From Candidatus Dechloromonas phosphorivorans (GTDB lineage Bacteria; Pseudomonadota; Gammaproteobacteria; Burkholderiales; Rhodocyclaceae): a stretch of DNA of 64,000 nucleotides. Positions 9,138 through 17,712 of the stretch are shown here, in pieces. The translations under genes and the position numbers were made by a program. The stretch covers positions 343,501 through 407,500 of the forward strand of contig JADKIP010000015.1 of the NCBI GenBank assembly GCA_016721185.1, given 5' to 3'. The notes beneath the pieces are model-generated. The model searched no databases. It saw only the letters and a list, made by a program, of their open reading frames with translations, and was not told the origin of the DNA. Position 1 is the first letter of the stretch. Each line of letters begins with the position of its first letter.

Positions 9138-9199
9138 AGATTTTTTCGATGCCTCATCGAAAGTAAAAAGCCGATTGCTCGACGTTCGAGGGAGTAGCA

Positions 9200-10168
9200 A
9201 TGTCAGAATTGTTAAAGAATATTGATGCGAGAACCAAGCTTGCTGGAACCAACAAGCTTGAGATTCTGCTGTTTTTTCTTGGTGTCGATCATCGTACCGG
9301 GCGCCGTGAAACCTATGGCATCAATGTCTTCAAAGTGCGCGAGGTCATGCGTACGCCGATCATTACCGCCGCCCCTGAAATGCCATCCTCGGTCGAAGGC
9401 ATGGTCAGTTTGCGTGGTGCCTTGGTGCCGGTGATTGACCTGGCCAAGTACTCCGGTCTTTCGGCCGAAACGCCACGTGAAATAATGATCGTCACCGAGT
9501 ACAACGGCCACACACAAGGTTTCCTTGTTGAAGGGGTTGATACGATCCTGCGTCTGGACTGGAGCAAGATGCGCGTTCCTCCGGAAATGCTGACGGCCCA
9601 GACCGGTGGACTGGTCACGGCCGTCACTGAACTTGAAGATGGCCGTCTAGTCATGATGATGGACGTTGAGAAGGTTCTTTCCGAAACAACATCGATTGAT
9701 AGCGAAGCCATGTTCCGCGGCGTCATTCCTCTGGATCGCCCTGATGTAACCGTGTTTTATTGTGACGACTCAAGCGTTGCACGCAAGCAGATTGAGCGCA
9801 CGCTGGCTTTCATGGGCGTCAAGAGTGTGAGCGCAGTCAATGGCCGCCAGATGTGGGAGGAGATGGAAAAGATTGCCAGTTATACGCAGTCGATTGGCCA
9901 GCCCGCCTCATCCATTATCAGTTTGGTCCTGACGGATATTGAAATGCCGGAAATGGACGGCTATATCCTCACCAAGAAAATCAAGTCCGATCCTCGTTTC
10001 AACGGTGTGCCAGTCATCATGCACTCATCGTTATCTGGAATGTCGAACCAGAAGCTAGGCTCTTCGGTTGGTGTAGATGAGTATGTGCCCAAGTTTGAGC
10101 CGCAACGATTATCAGAAACATTGGCTCGGCGATTGGGTGTGGACAAATTGCCGGTCAAGGCAGAATGA
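9200..10168 (+). CDS. cheV: Chemotaxis coupling protein CheV (CheW-receiver fusion), copy 1
   Basis: A 322-residue fusion: the CheW-like coupling domain spans about 15-165 (G-I-N-V-F-K-V-R-E-V near the start and L-R-G-A-L-V-P-V-I-D-L in the middle) and the C-terminal receiver about 180-310 has the acidic pair in C-D-D-S-S and the phospho-acceptor Asp in V-L-T-D-I-E-M-P-E-M-D-G. CheV links receptors to CheA and its phosphorylation tunes the array. There is no cheW gene in the window, so CheV may supply coupling here unless cheW lies elsewhere. The next gene is a second cheV. Confidence 0.93.
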   Translation: MSELLKNIDARTKLAGTNKLEILLFFLGVDHRTGRRETYGINVFKVREVMRTPIITAAPEMPSSVEGMVSLRGALVPVIDLAKYSGLSAETPREIMIVTEYNGHTQGFLVEGVDTILRLDWSKMRVPPEMLTAQTGGLVTAVTELEDGRLVMMMDVEKVLSETTSIDSEAMFRGVIPLDRPDVTVFYCDDSSVARKQIERTLAFMGVKSVSAVNGRQMWEEMEKIASYTQSIGQPASSIISLVLTDIEMPEMDGYILTKKIKSDPRFNGVPVIMHSSLSGMSNQKLGSSVGVDEYVPKFEPQRLSETLARRLGVDKLPVKAE

Positions 10169-10186
10169 GTATTAGCGGGGGTTGAT

Positions 10187-11125
10187 ATGGATCTCGTTCA
10201 AAACAAGAATCTTCTCGATAGCGTCGATGCGCGTACTCGCTTGGCAGGTTCCAATAAAATGGAAATTCTGCTCTTTTCATTGGGTACCCGAGAAATTTTC
10301 GGTATCAATGTCTTCAAAGTGCGCGAAGTAGGTCGGACGCCAAGGATTACCAAGACACCTAACATGCCGCGGGGGGTTGAGGGCTTGATCTCTCTACGAG
10401 GAAACGTGATTCCCGTTCTCTCGCTAGCGCCGTTCATGCAGCTGGAAGGGGTGCCGCCGGGCCTTGGCAAAACCATGATGGTGGCCGAGTATTCGAAGCG
10501 GACCCTGGGTTTTCTGGTGCATGAGGTCGATCGTATTATTCGAGTCGATTGGGAGCGAGTTAAGGCTCCAGAAAGTGTTCTTGCTTCGAATCAGGGGTTG
10601 ATTACTGCGGTCATTGAACTGGACGGTAGCAACCTTGTTTCTATTCTCGATGTTGAGCAAATTCTGGCCAATGCTTTCGGTGAAGCAATGATTGTCGATA
10701 TCACGCCGGCCAAGGTGGATGCGGGTACGAGCGTATTTTTTGTTGATGACTCAATTGTCGCGCGTCGCAAAATTGCCGAGGTGCTTGATAAGTTGGGTGT
10801 CCGCCATAAACATGCAACCAACGGCATGGAGGCCTGGACTCGCTTGCAGGGTTTGGCAACGCATGCGCTACAGAGCGGTAGCAAAATACGCGACGAGGTT
10901 CGATTGATTCTTGTCGACGCAGAAATGCCCGAAATGGACGGCTATGTGCTGACCAAAAATATCAAGTCGGATCCCCGCTTCGAGGGGGTGCCCGTGGTAA
11001 TGCATTCGTCTCTCTCTTCCGAAGCGAATCGCGCCATGGGCAAATCAGTGGGCGTCGATGCCTATGTCGCAAAATTTGATGCTGAGGCGCTGGCCGATAC
11101 CTTGCGCCCGCTGATTGAACGATAA
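10187..11125 (+). CDS. cheV: Chemotaxis coupling protein CheV, copy 2
   Basis: A 312-residue CheW-receiver fusion, clearly related to the upstream gene along its whole length. The coupling domain is about 15-160 (G-I-N-V-F-K-V-R-E-V is identical), and the receiver about 178-305 has V-D-D-S and the phospho-acceptor Asp in I-L-V-D-A-E-M-P-E-M-D-G. It follows copy 1 after 18 bp and precedes cheY by 24 bp. The N-terminal and receiver ends are more alike than the middle of the coupling domain, which may give different receptor preferences. Confidence 0.92.
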   Translation: MDLVQNKNLLDSVDARTRLAGSNKMEILLFSLGTREIFGINVFKVREVGRTPRITKTPNMPRGVEGLISLRGNVIPVLSLAPFMQLEGVPPGLGKTMMVAEYSKRTLGFLVHEVDRIIRVDWERVKAPESVLASNQGLITAVIELDGSNLVSILDVEQILANAFGEAMIVDITPAKVDAGTSVFFVDDSIVARRKIAEVLDKLGVRHKHATNGMEAWTRLQGLATHALQSGSKIRDEVRLILVDAEMPEMDGYVLTKNIKSDPRFEGVPVVMHSSLSSEANRAMGKSVGVDAYVAKFDAEALADTLRPLIER

Positions 11126-11149
11126 CAACCAAAGATTCTGGAGTAGTGC

Positions 11150-11545
11150 ATGGCAGCTGATCCGAAAATGAGATTTCTGGTGGTGGACGATTTCTCCACC
11201 ATGCGTCGTATTGTTCGTAATTTGCTCAAGGAATTGGGCTTTACGAATGTCGATGAGGCTGAAGATGGCGCGATTGCGCTGCAGAAGCTTCAAAACGGAG
11301 GTTTTGAGTTTGTCGTAACTGACTGGAATATGCCCAACATGGACGGCTTGACCTTGTTGCAGTCGATACGTGCAACGCCAAGCCTCAAGCATTTGCCCGT
11401 GTTGATGATTACGGCAGAGGCAAAAAAAGAAAATATTATCGCTGCTGCTCAGGCGGGTGCTAGCGGCTACATTGTCAAACCCTTTACGGCCGGAACCTTG
11501 TCAGAAAAACTCAACAAGATTTTCGAGAAAATGGGTCAGGCTTGA
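11150..11545 (+). CDS. cheY: Chemotaxis response regulator CheY
   Basis: A 131-residue single-domain receiver that carries the signal from CheA to the flagellar switch protein FliM. Visible hallmarks: D13/D14, phospho-acceptor D58 in V-T-D-W-N-M-P-N-M-D-G, the switch Thr in M-I-T-A-E-A, and the Lys in Y-I-V-K-P-F. It is close to enteric CheY in length and sequence style. It lies directly before cheZ and cheA, so signal production, transmission and removal are co-expressed. Confidence 0.97.
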   Translation: MAADPKMRFLVVDDFSTMRRIVRNLLKELGFTNVDEAEDGAIALQKLQNGGFEFVVTDWNMPNMDGLTLLQSIRATPSLKHLPVLMITAEAKKENIIAAAQAGASGYIVKPFTAGTLSEKLNKIFEKMGQA

Positions 11546-11554
11546 GGCAGGATC

Positions 11555-12415
11555 ATGACAACAACTAACGATACATCCGACCTTGAAGCGCTCTTCGACT
11601 CAATTGCCGCTGATTACACACAAGTTGCTCCTGTCGTCGTGCCTGCCGTCAAGCCTGCACCCGTTGTGGCTAAAGCGCCGCCGGCCAGTGACGACAATGA
11701 TGACCTGCAAGCCTTGTTTGATAGCGTCTCGGCTGAAGCACTGACGGATCAAAAGCTTGCCTCTAGCCCTGCGGCGAGCATGAGCGAGGCCGGGGAGCCG
11801 TGGTCGCAGCAGGAAACAGTCTTCAATCGTATCGGCCAGATGGCGCGCACCTTGCACGACACTTTGAGCCAACTCGGTTACGACAAATTTCTTGAAAAAA
11901 CGGTAACGGCTTTGCCGGATGCCAAGGATCGCCTGGCATATGTCGCTAATTTGACTGAGCAGGCCGCTTGCCGGGTTCTTAACGCGACTGATGTTGCAGG
12001 GCCCTTGGTCGATGAAATCGAAAACTGTGCCCGAACGCTGGGTGAGCGCTGGAACAAGGTTTTTGCCAACCAGATGGGCGCTGAGGACTTCAAGCAGTTA
12101 GCGATAGAGACACGAGCCTTTTTGAACAGCGATTTGCCGCAAAAAACCAAAGCGACGCATGCGCAATTGACTGAAATCATGATGGCTCAGGATTTCCAGG
12201 ATCTAACCGGGCAGGTCATCAAAAAAATTGTCGCTTTGGCACAGGATCTCGAATCCAGCTTGATGAGTGTTCTGCTTGAGGTGGTTCCTGAGACCAAGCG
12301 CACCGACGAGGTTAACAGTCTGATGAATGGTCCTGTTGTCAGTGCAGAGGGGCGTACTGATGTTGTGGTTAACCAGGAGCAGGTTGATGACTTGCTCGAT
12401 AGCCTTGGTTTCTAA
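11555..12415 (+). CDS. cheZ: Protein phosphatase CheZ
   Basis: Dephosphorylates CheY-P. The helical hairpin core contains M-A-Q-D-F-Q-D-L-T-G-Q at 210-220, the CheZ active-site block, and the protein ends in Q-V-D-D-L-L-D-S-L-G-F, the C-terminal CheY-binding peptide. At 286 residues it is longer than enteric CheZ (about 214); the extra length is an N-terminal Ala/Pro/Val-rich extension with two similar motifs, D-L-E-A-L-F-D-S-I (about 9-17) and D-L-Q-A-L-F-D-S-V (about 50-58), which resemble the C-terminal peptide. The gene lies 9 bp after cheY and 12 bp before cheA. Confidence 0.95.
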   Translation: MTTTNDTSDLEALFDSIAADYTQVAPVVVPAVKPAPVVAKAPPASDDNDDLQALFDSVSAEALTDQKLASSPAASMSEAGEPWSQQETVFNRIGQMARTLHDTLSQLGYDKFLEKTVTALPDAKDRLAYVANLTEQAACRVLNATDVAGPLVDEIENCARTLGERWNKVFANQMGAEDFKQLAIETRAFLNSDLPQKTKATHAQLTEIMMAQDFQDLTGQVIKKIVALAQDLESSLMSVLLEVVPETKRTDEVNSLMNGPVVSAEGRTDVVVNQEQVDDLLDSLGF

Positions 12416-12427
12416 GGAGGGTCAAAA

Positions 12428-14314
12428 ATGAGCGACTTTGCTGGCATGGAAGAGCTGCTTCAGGATTTTCTTCAGGAAGCCAGCGATCTGCTGTCCGATG
12501 TGGACAACAAACTGGTTGATCTTGAGAAAATGCCAGATGATCATGGCCTGCTCAACGAGATATTTAGAGGGTTCCACACCGTTAAAGGGGGGGCTGGTTT
12601 TCTAAATGCGACCGAACTGGTGACTCTGTGCCACCTAACCGAGAACTTGTTTGACAAGCTGCGTAATGGTGAGCTCGAACTGACCGCCAACTTGATGGAT
12701 GTCATCATGGCAGCCACTAAAGGTGTACGCGAAATGTTTGGCGAACTCGGGCAGGGGGTACAACCCCAGCCTGCTGATCCCCATGTGATTAATGCTCTCA
12801 GGGCTGCCCTCGAGGGTGAGTCGCCTGAAATACCTGCTGCTCCGGTTGCTCCGCAAGCAGTAGAGACTGCCCCGGCTTCTGATGAGCCGGACTGGAATGC
12901 ATTGCATTCGGCGGTGACAGGCAAGGAAGCTGAGCCGGTAACCCAGGGCGAACTTATTACCAAGCTGGAGGCCGAGGTGCCGCCAGCGCTTGGCGAAATA
13001 TCTGTTTCGCCACAGCCTGCTGCGGTAGCACCTACTGGCCGTCGAGCTAGCGATCAACCATCCAGTCAAGCGGCTGCAGGTCGGCGTGCCGATGAGCGGG
13101 GGCGAGAAAATACGATTCGGGTCGACACTTCTCGGCTTGATCAGGTTTTGAATCTTTCGGGTGAAATTGGCTTGACCAAGAACCGATTGACCAGCTTGCG
13201 CGTCGATATTCTGGCCGGTAAAAACGATTCAGAAACCTTGCAGGCCCTTGATCAGGCGGTGAGCCAGCTCGATTTGCTGGTTTCGGATCTGCAAAACTCG
13301 GTGATGAAGACCCGCATGCAGCCGATTGGCCGCTTGTTCCAGAAATATCCTCGCATTGCCCGGGATCTGGCTCGCCAGTTGGGTAAAGACGTTGAACTGG
13401 TGCTGGCTGGTGAAGAAACCGAAGTCGACAAGACGATGATTGAGGATCTGGCAGACCCGCTGATTCACCTGATTCGGAATGCCGTCGACCACGGCGTCGA
13501 AATGCCGGCTGAGCGTCAGGCTTCAGGCAAGCCAGTCAAGAGCTTGGTACGACTCGAGGCCAGGCAGGAAGGTGATCATATCGTTTTGATCATCGCCGAT
13601 GATGGTAAAGGCATGAGTGCGGAGCGCATTCGGGCCAAAGCAGTCGAAAAAGGTTTGGTCTCTGAAGAAGAGGCCAATATGCTTGATGAGCGGCAGAGTT
13701 TGAATCTGATTTTCCTGCCAGGTTTTTCCACGATGGCTCAGGTGTCAGCCGTTTCGGGCCGAGGCGTCGGTATGGATGTGGTTAAAACCAATATCCATAA
13801 GCTGAATGGCTCCATTGAAATTCGGTCGGAGCCGGGGAAGGGTTCAGTTTTCATTATTTCGCTGCCACTGACACTGGCTATTTTGCCGGTATTGCTGGTG
13901 CTATTGGGCGATCAACCGTTTGCGTTGCCGCTATCAATGGTTCGGGAAATTTTGCCAATCGATCAAAGTCGTATTCAAGAAGTGGGCGGCAAGGAAACGC
14001 TGGTGGTCCGTGGTGAAGTTCTGCCTGTTATTTCGTTAGCCAGTATGCTGGGCTGGCCACTTGAGCGGTATCCGGAATACGGTGTCTTTATGCAGACAAC
14101 CGAGCGTAGTTTTATTCTTGGTGTTGATAGCTTCGCCGGGCGCGATGATGCCGTGATCAAGTCGCTTGAAGACTTCCGGCCGAAGGGCGTGGCTGGCGTG
14201 ACTACTCTATCAAATGGTCAGATTGTATTGATTTTGGATATGAAGGAGCTGCTGGCTGATCTCGGTCAGCATGCCGATATGAGAGCTGGATTGCGGGCGC
14301 TCGAATTGGTCTGA
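12428..14314 (+). CDS. cheA: Chemotaxis histidine kinase CheA
   Basis: Array histidine kinase that phosphorylates CheY, CheB and CheV. The P1 Hpt domain holds the phosphorylated H50 in F-H-T-V-K-G-G. Residues about 130-235 are Pro/Ala/Glu-rich linker; the P2 CheY-binding domain of enteric CheA is not evident there. Then come dimerisation (about 236-300), the HATPase core with the N-box L-I-R-N-A-V-D-H-G and glycine boxes D-D-G-K-G-M and G-R-G-V-G-M-D-V-V, and the CheW-like P5 domain from about 485 to the end. A full Shine-Dalgarno (AAGGAGG) precedes the ATG. It is the last gene of the chemotaxis block and is followed by a strong terminator. Confidence 0.96.
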   Translation: MSDFAGMEELLQDFLQEASDLLSDVDNKLVDLEKMPDDHGLLNEIFRGFHTVKGGAGFLNATELVTLCHLTENLFDKLRNGELELTANLMDVIMAATKGVREMFGELGQGVQPQPADPHVINALRAALEGESPEIPAAPVAPQAVETAPASDEPDWNALHSAVTGKEAEPVTQGELITKLEAEVPPALGEISVSPQPAAVAPTGRRASDQPSSQAAAGRRADERGRENTIRVDTSRLDQVLNLSGEIGLTKNRLTSLRVDILAGKNDSETLQALDQAVSQLDLLVSDLQNSVMKTRMQPIGRLFQKYPRIARDLARQLGKDVELVLAGEETEVDKTMIEDLADPLIHLIRNAVDHGVEMPAERQASGKPVKSLVRLEARQEGDHIVLIIADDGKGMSAERIRAKAVEKGLVSEEEANMLDERQSLNLIFLPGFSTMAQVSAVSGRGVGMDVVKTNIHKLNGSIEIRSEPGKGSVFIISLPLTLAILPVLLVLLGDQPFALPLSMVREILPIDQSRIQEVGGKETLVVRGEVLPVISLASMLGWPLERYPEYGVFMQTTERSFILGVDSFAGRDDAVIKSLEDFRPKGVAGVTTLSNGQIVLILDMKELLADLGQHADMRAGLRALELV

Positions 14315-14338
14315 TTTCCGTGTTGGGTCAACGACTTG

Positions 14339-14363
14339 AGAGGGGGCTTGCCCCCTCTTTTTT
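14339..14363 (+). terminator. Rho-independent terminator after cheA
   Basis: AGAGGGGG (14339-14346) pairs perfectly with CCCCCTCT (14351-14358) around a CTTG loop, followed by a run of T. It separates the chemotaxis operon from the flhB operon. Confidence 0.92.
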
Positions 14364-14461
14364 ATTTTCAATGTTTACTCTGTTGTCATGGGCTTGCGAT
14401 GGCCTCCTGAGAAACTAGCTAAATAAACACGCGTACCTATTTAATTTCTTTGGTTTTTTCC

Positions 14462-14467
14462 TATAAT
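14462..14467 (+). promoter_or_regulatory. Possible -10 element of the flhB operon promoter
   Basis: A perfect TATAAT lies 26 bp before the flhB start in an AT-rich stretch downstream of the cheA terminator. No convincing -35 is seen at 16-18 bases upstream, so an activator may be needed. No sigma-54 or sigma-28 site was found in this gap. Confidence 0.4.
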
Positions 14468-14493
14468 AGCCTCATCAACTCCAGAAGATGGCT

Positions 14494-15627
14494 ATGGCGG
14501 AAGAGAGCGACCTCGAGAAAACGGAAGAGCCTACTGGTAGGCGATTAGAGCAGGCTCGAGAAAAAGGGCAGGTTCCACATTCTCGTGAGCTCGGTACGTT
14601 TCTGGTTTTGATTACGGCGGGTGCTACTTTCTGGACGATGGGTAGCTGGTTTATGCAGCGCTCCATGGTTATTGCCCGCAAAGCTTTTTCCTTCGAGCCG
14701 CAACATATGCATGAGCCAGCCATGATGGTGCCTCGTTTGCTCGATATTTCGCTTGACGCGCTGATTGTTTTCTCCCCGCTGTTGGCACTGTTGGTCCTGG
14801 CTTCCATCCTTCCTCCATTTTTTCTGAATGCCTGGGTTTTTTCCGCCAAGGCATTAGTGCCCGATCTGAATCGGATGAATCCGTTGACTGGGCTGGGGCG
14901 GATGTTTTCCTGGAATAGCTTGATGGAACTGGGCAAGGCGGTCCTTAAAGCGATCCTGATCGGTGGTGTTGCGGTTCTGCTGATCTGGAAGGAGCGCGAT
15001 GAAATATTCGGCCTGCTGGGTGAGCCACTTGAAACGGGTCTGGCTCATGCGGGTAATCTGGTTACTTTTTCCTTCCTGATTCTTGCTTCGACACTTGTCC
15101 TTGTCGTTGCTGCTGATGTGCCCTTCCAACTCTGGCAATACTTCGAAAAGTTGAAGATGACGAAGGAGGAGGTCAAGCAGGAGATGAAGGAAATGATGGG
15201 CGACCCGCAGGTGAAGGGGCGCATTCGCAGTCTGCAGATGCAGGCTGCCCGCAAGCGGATGATGGCCGCAGTGCCGCAGGCAAATGTCATTGTTACAAAC
15301 CCAACGCATTACGCTGTGGCGCTCTCCTATCAGGCGGGTATGGCGGCCCCCAAAGTTGTGGCCAAGGGCGTCGGGGCGATTGCCTTGAAGATTCGTGAAA
15401 TTGGTGCCGAGCATGCGGTGCCGATTATGGAGTCGCCGCCATTGGCGCGTGCGCTCTACAAACATGCCGATCTGGATGCGCCGATTCCCTCCGCCCTGTA
15501 CAACGCAGTGGCGGAGGTTCTTGCTTATATCTTCCAGCTTGCCACCTGGCGTCAGCAAGGGGGTGTTTATCCCGTGCCACCACGCAATCTGCCGGTGCCG
15601 CCCGAATTAGTGCCGGAGGCCGCGTAA
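14494..15627 (+). CDS. flhB: Flagellar type III secretion protein FlhB
   Basis: Inner-membrane export-gate component that controls the switch from rod/hook to filament substrates. An N-terminal block with about four membrane helices is followed by a cytoplasmic domain with the self-cleavage motif N-P-T-H at 269-272. I chose the ATG at 14494 (M-A-E-E-S-D) because AGAAG at 14483-14487 is six bases upstream; the ATG at 14488 is too close to it. About 377 residues, normal for FlhB. The stop codon abuts the flhA start. A separate FlhB C-terminal-like protein is encoded near 50.1-50.4 kb. Confidence 0.95.
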   Translation: MAEESDLEKTEEPTGRRLEQAREKGQVPHSRELGTFLVLITAGATFWTMGSWFMQRSMVIARKAFSFEPQHMHEPAMMVPRLLDISLDALIVFSPLLALLVLASILPPFFLNAWVFSAKALVPDLNRMNPLTGLGRMFSWNSLMELGKAVLKAILIGGVAVLLIWKERDEIFGLLGEPLETGLAHAGNLVTFSFLILASTLVLVVAADVPFQLWQYFEKLKMTKEEVKQEMKEMMGDPQVKGRIRSLQMQAARKRMMAAVPQANVIVTNPTHYAVALSYQAGMAAPKVVAKGVGAIALKIREIGAEHAVPIMESPPLARALYKHADLDAPIPSALYNAVAEVLAYIFQLATWRQQGGVYPVPPRNLPVPPELVPEAA

Positions 15628-17712
15628 ATGGCAAGCTCCTCACTCAGCATGCAGAATATTCTCGGGCGTTTAAACGCGACGCAAATGGCTGCGCCGGTCC
15701 TGATCCTGATGATTCTGTCGATGATGGTGTTGCCATTACCGGCTTTCGTTCTTGATCTGTTTTTTACCTTCAATATTGCGATTGCCGTGTTGGTGTTGCT
15801 GGTTGCGGTCAACACGCAAAAAACCCTGGAATTCTCAGTCTTCCCGACCGTTTTGCTGGTGACAACGCTGATGCGCCTTTCGCTCAACGTTGCTTCGACT
15901 CGTGTGGTTCTGCTCGAAGGCCATACCGGACCGGATTCGGCCGGTAAGGTTATCGAAGCCTTTGGTCAATTCCTGGTCGGTGGCAACTTTGCAGTCGGCA
16001 TTGTGGTTTTCATGATTCTGGTGGTCATTAACTTCACGGTGATTACCAAAGGTGCTGGTCGCGTTGCTGAGGTGGCTGCTCGCTTCACGCTGGATGCAAT
16101 GCCGGGCAAGCAGATGGCCATTGATGCCGACCTGAACGCTGGTCTGATTGGTGAAGAGGATGCTCGCAAGCGCCGTCTGGATATTTCACGTGAGGCCGAG
16201 TTTTTCGGTTCGATGGACGGTGCTTCAAAGTTTGTCCGCGGCGATGCGGTGGCCGGCATTGTCATTACGCTCTTGAATGTCGTGGGCGGTTTGATTGTTG
16301 GCGTTCTCCAACACGATATGGCGCTGGCTCAGGCGGCAAAAAACTACACCTTGCTGGCGATCGGTGATGGCCTGGTTGCCCAGATTCCTGGGCTGATCAT
16401 TTCCATTGCCGCCGGTATGGTGGTGACTCGTGTCTCGGACGACCGTGATGTGGGTCAGCAGGTTATGGGGCAAATGTTCCGTAACGGCCGGGCGCTGGGG
16501 ATTGCCGCTGCTATCGTTGCCCTTCTCGGCATCATCCCGGGTATGCCGAATCTGGTTTTCCTGTTGATTGCCTCATCAATGGGCTGGCTTGCCTGGAAGA
16601 TGCTTAAAACCGAGAAGCAAGTCGTCGAAACGCCGGTCAAGGTCGCGCCGGCTCCCGTTCAGGAGGCGATGGAGGCTAGCTGGAGTGACGTGGCGCCGCT
16701 CGATGTACTGGGTCTGGAAGTCGGCTATCGCCTGATTCCGCTGGTCGACAAGTCGCAGGATGGAGAATTGTTGCGTCGAATTCGCGGCATCCGCAAGAAG
16801 TTTGCCCAGGAAGTCGGGTTCCTCGTTTCGCCAGTGCATATCCGCGACAATCTTGAGTTGAAGCCAAACGCCTATCGGATACTCCTGAAAGGGGTTGAGG
16901 TTGGCCTTGGTGAAGCCTATACAGGGCAGTTCCTGGCAATCAACCCTGGGCGGGTTGCTGGTACGTTGAACGGCACTGCTACCAAGGATCCAGCCTTCGG
17001 TTTGCCCGCGATCTGGATTGATGCGACTCAGCGCGATCAGGCCCAAGCCTACGGCTATACCGTGGTTGATGCCTCGACCGTTGTCGCGACGCACCTGAAT
17101 CACCTTATTTTGACCCATGCCGCTGAATTGCTGGGTCGTCAGGAAGTGCAGCAGTTGCTTGAGCATCTGGCCAAGGAAATGCCCAAATTGGTCGAAGATC
17201 TGGTACCCAAGGTTTTGCCGCTGGGTATTCTGCAAAAAGTGCTGCAAAGCTTGCTCGACGAAGGTGTGCATATCCGCGACATGCGAACCATCATCGAAAC
17301 GGTCGCCGATCACGCGACGCGCACCCAAAATGCCGATGAGATTGCTACTCAGGTTCGCAATGCCTTGGGTCGTGCCATCGTCCAGCAACTGTTCCCCGGG
17401 AGCAGCGAGATGCAAGTCATGTCACTTGACCCAGCGCTGGAGCGTCTCCTCTCGCAAGCGATTGGTGGCGGTTCCGATAACACCAGCTTTGAGCCAGGCC
17501 TGGCCGATACGCTGGTCCGCGAAACTGCGGCGGCTGCCAAGCGTCAGGAAGACCTTGGTTTGCCAGCTGTCCTGCTCGTGCCGGCCAGTTTGCGTTTGCT
17601 GCTTTCCCGTTTCTTGCGCCGCACCGTACCGCAATTGAAGGTGCTGGCCCACAACGAAGTTCCAGAAAATCGAATTATCAAGGTGACCTCGGTTATCGGA
17701 GGTAGAACATGA
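15628..17712 (+). CDS. flhA: Flagellar type III secretion protein FlhA
   Basis: Major export-gate protein, 694 residues. The N-terminal half (to about 330) has seven or eight membrane helices and the conserved FHIPEP-family cytoplasmic stretch around 145-200 (G-K-Q-M-A-I-D-A-D-L-N-A-G). The C-terminal half (about 355-694) is the cytoplasmic ring domain that docks chaperone-substrate complexes such as FliS and FliT, both encoded in this window. It begins immediately after the flhB stop and overlaps flhF by 4 bp (ATGA). Confidence 0.97.
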   Translation: MASSSLSMQNILGRLNATQMAAPVLILMILSMMVLPLPAFVLDLFFTFNIAIAVLVLLVAVNTQKTLEFSVFPTVLLVTTLMRLSLNVASTRVVLLEGHTGPDSAGKVIEAFGQFLVGGNFAVGIVVFMILVVINFTVITKGAGRVAEVAARFTLDAMPGKQMAIDADLNAGLIGEEDARKRRLDISREAEFFGSMDGASKFVRGDAVAGIVITLLNVVGGLIVGVLQHDMALAQAAKNYTLLAIGDGLVAQIPGLIISIAAGMVVTRVSDDRDVGQQVMGQMFRNGRALGIAAAIVALLGIIPGMPNLVFLLIASSMGWLAWKMLKTEKQVVETPVKVAPAPVQEAMEASWSDVAPLDVLGLEVGYRLIPLVDKSQDGELLRRIRGIRKKFAQEVGFLVSPVHIRDNLELKPNAYRILLKGVEVGLGEAYTGQFLAINPGRVAGTLNGTATKDPAFGLPAIWIDATQRDQAQAYGYTVVDASTVVATHLNHLILTHAAELLGRQEVQQLLEHLAKEMPKLVEDLVPKVLPLGILQKVLQSLLDEGVHIRDMRTIIETVADHATRTQNADEIATQVRNALGRAIVQQLFPGSSEMQVMSLDPALERLLSQAIGGGSDNTSFEPGLADTLVRETAAAAKRQEDLGLPAVLLVPASLRLLLSRFLRRTVPQLKVLAHNEVPENRIIKVTSVIGGRT

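Noticed and set aside
9170..9177. GCCGATTG before cheV resembling a sigma-28 -10
   Set aside because: The sequence 11 bases upstream (GCCTCATC) does not resemble TAAAGTTT.
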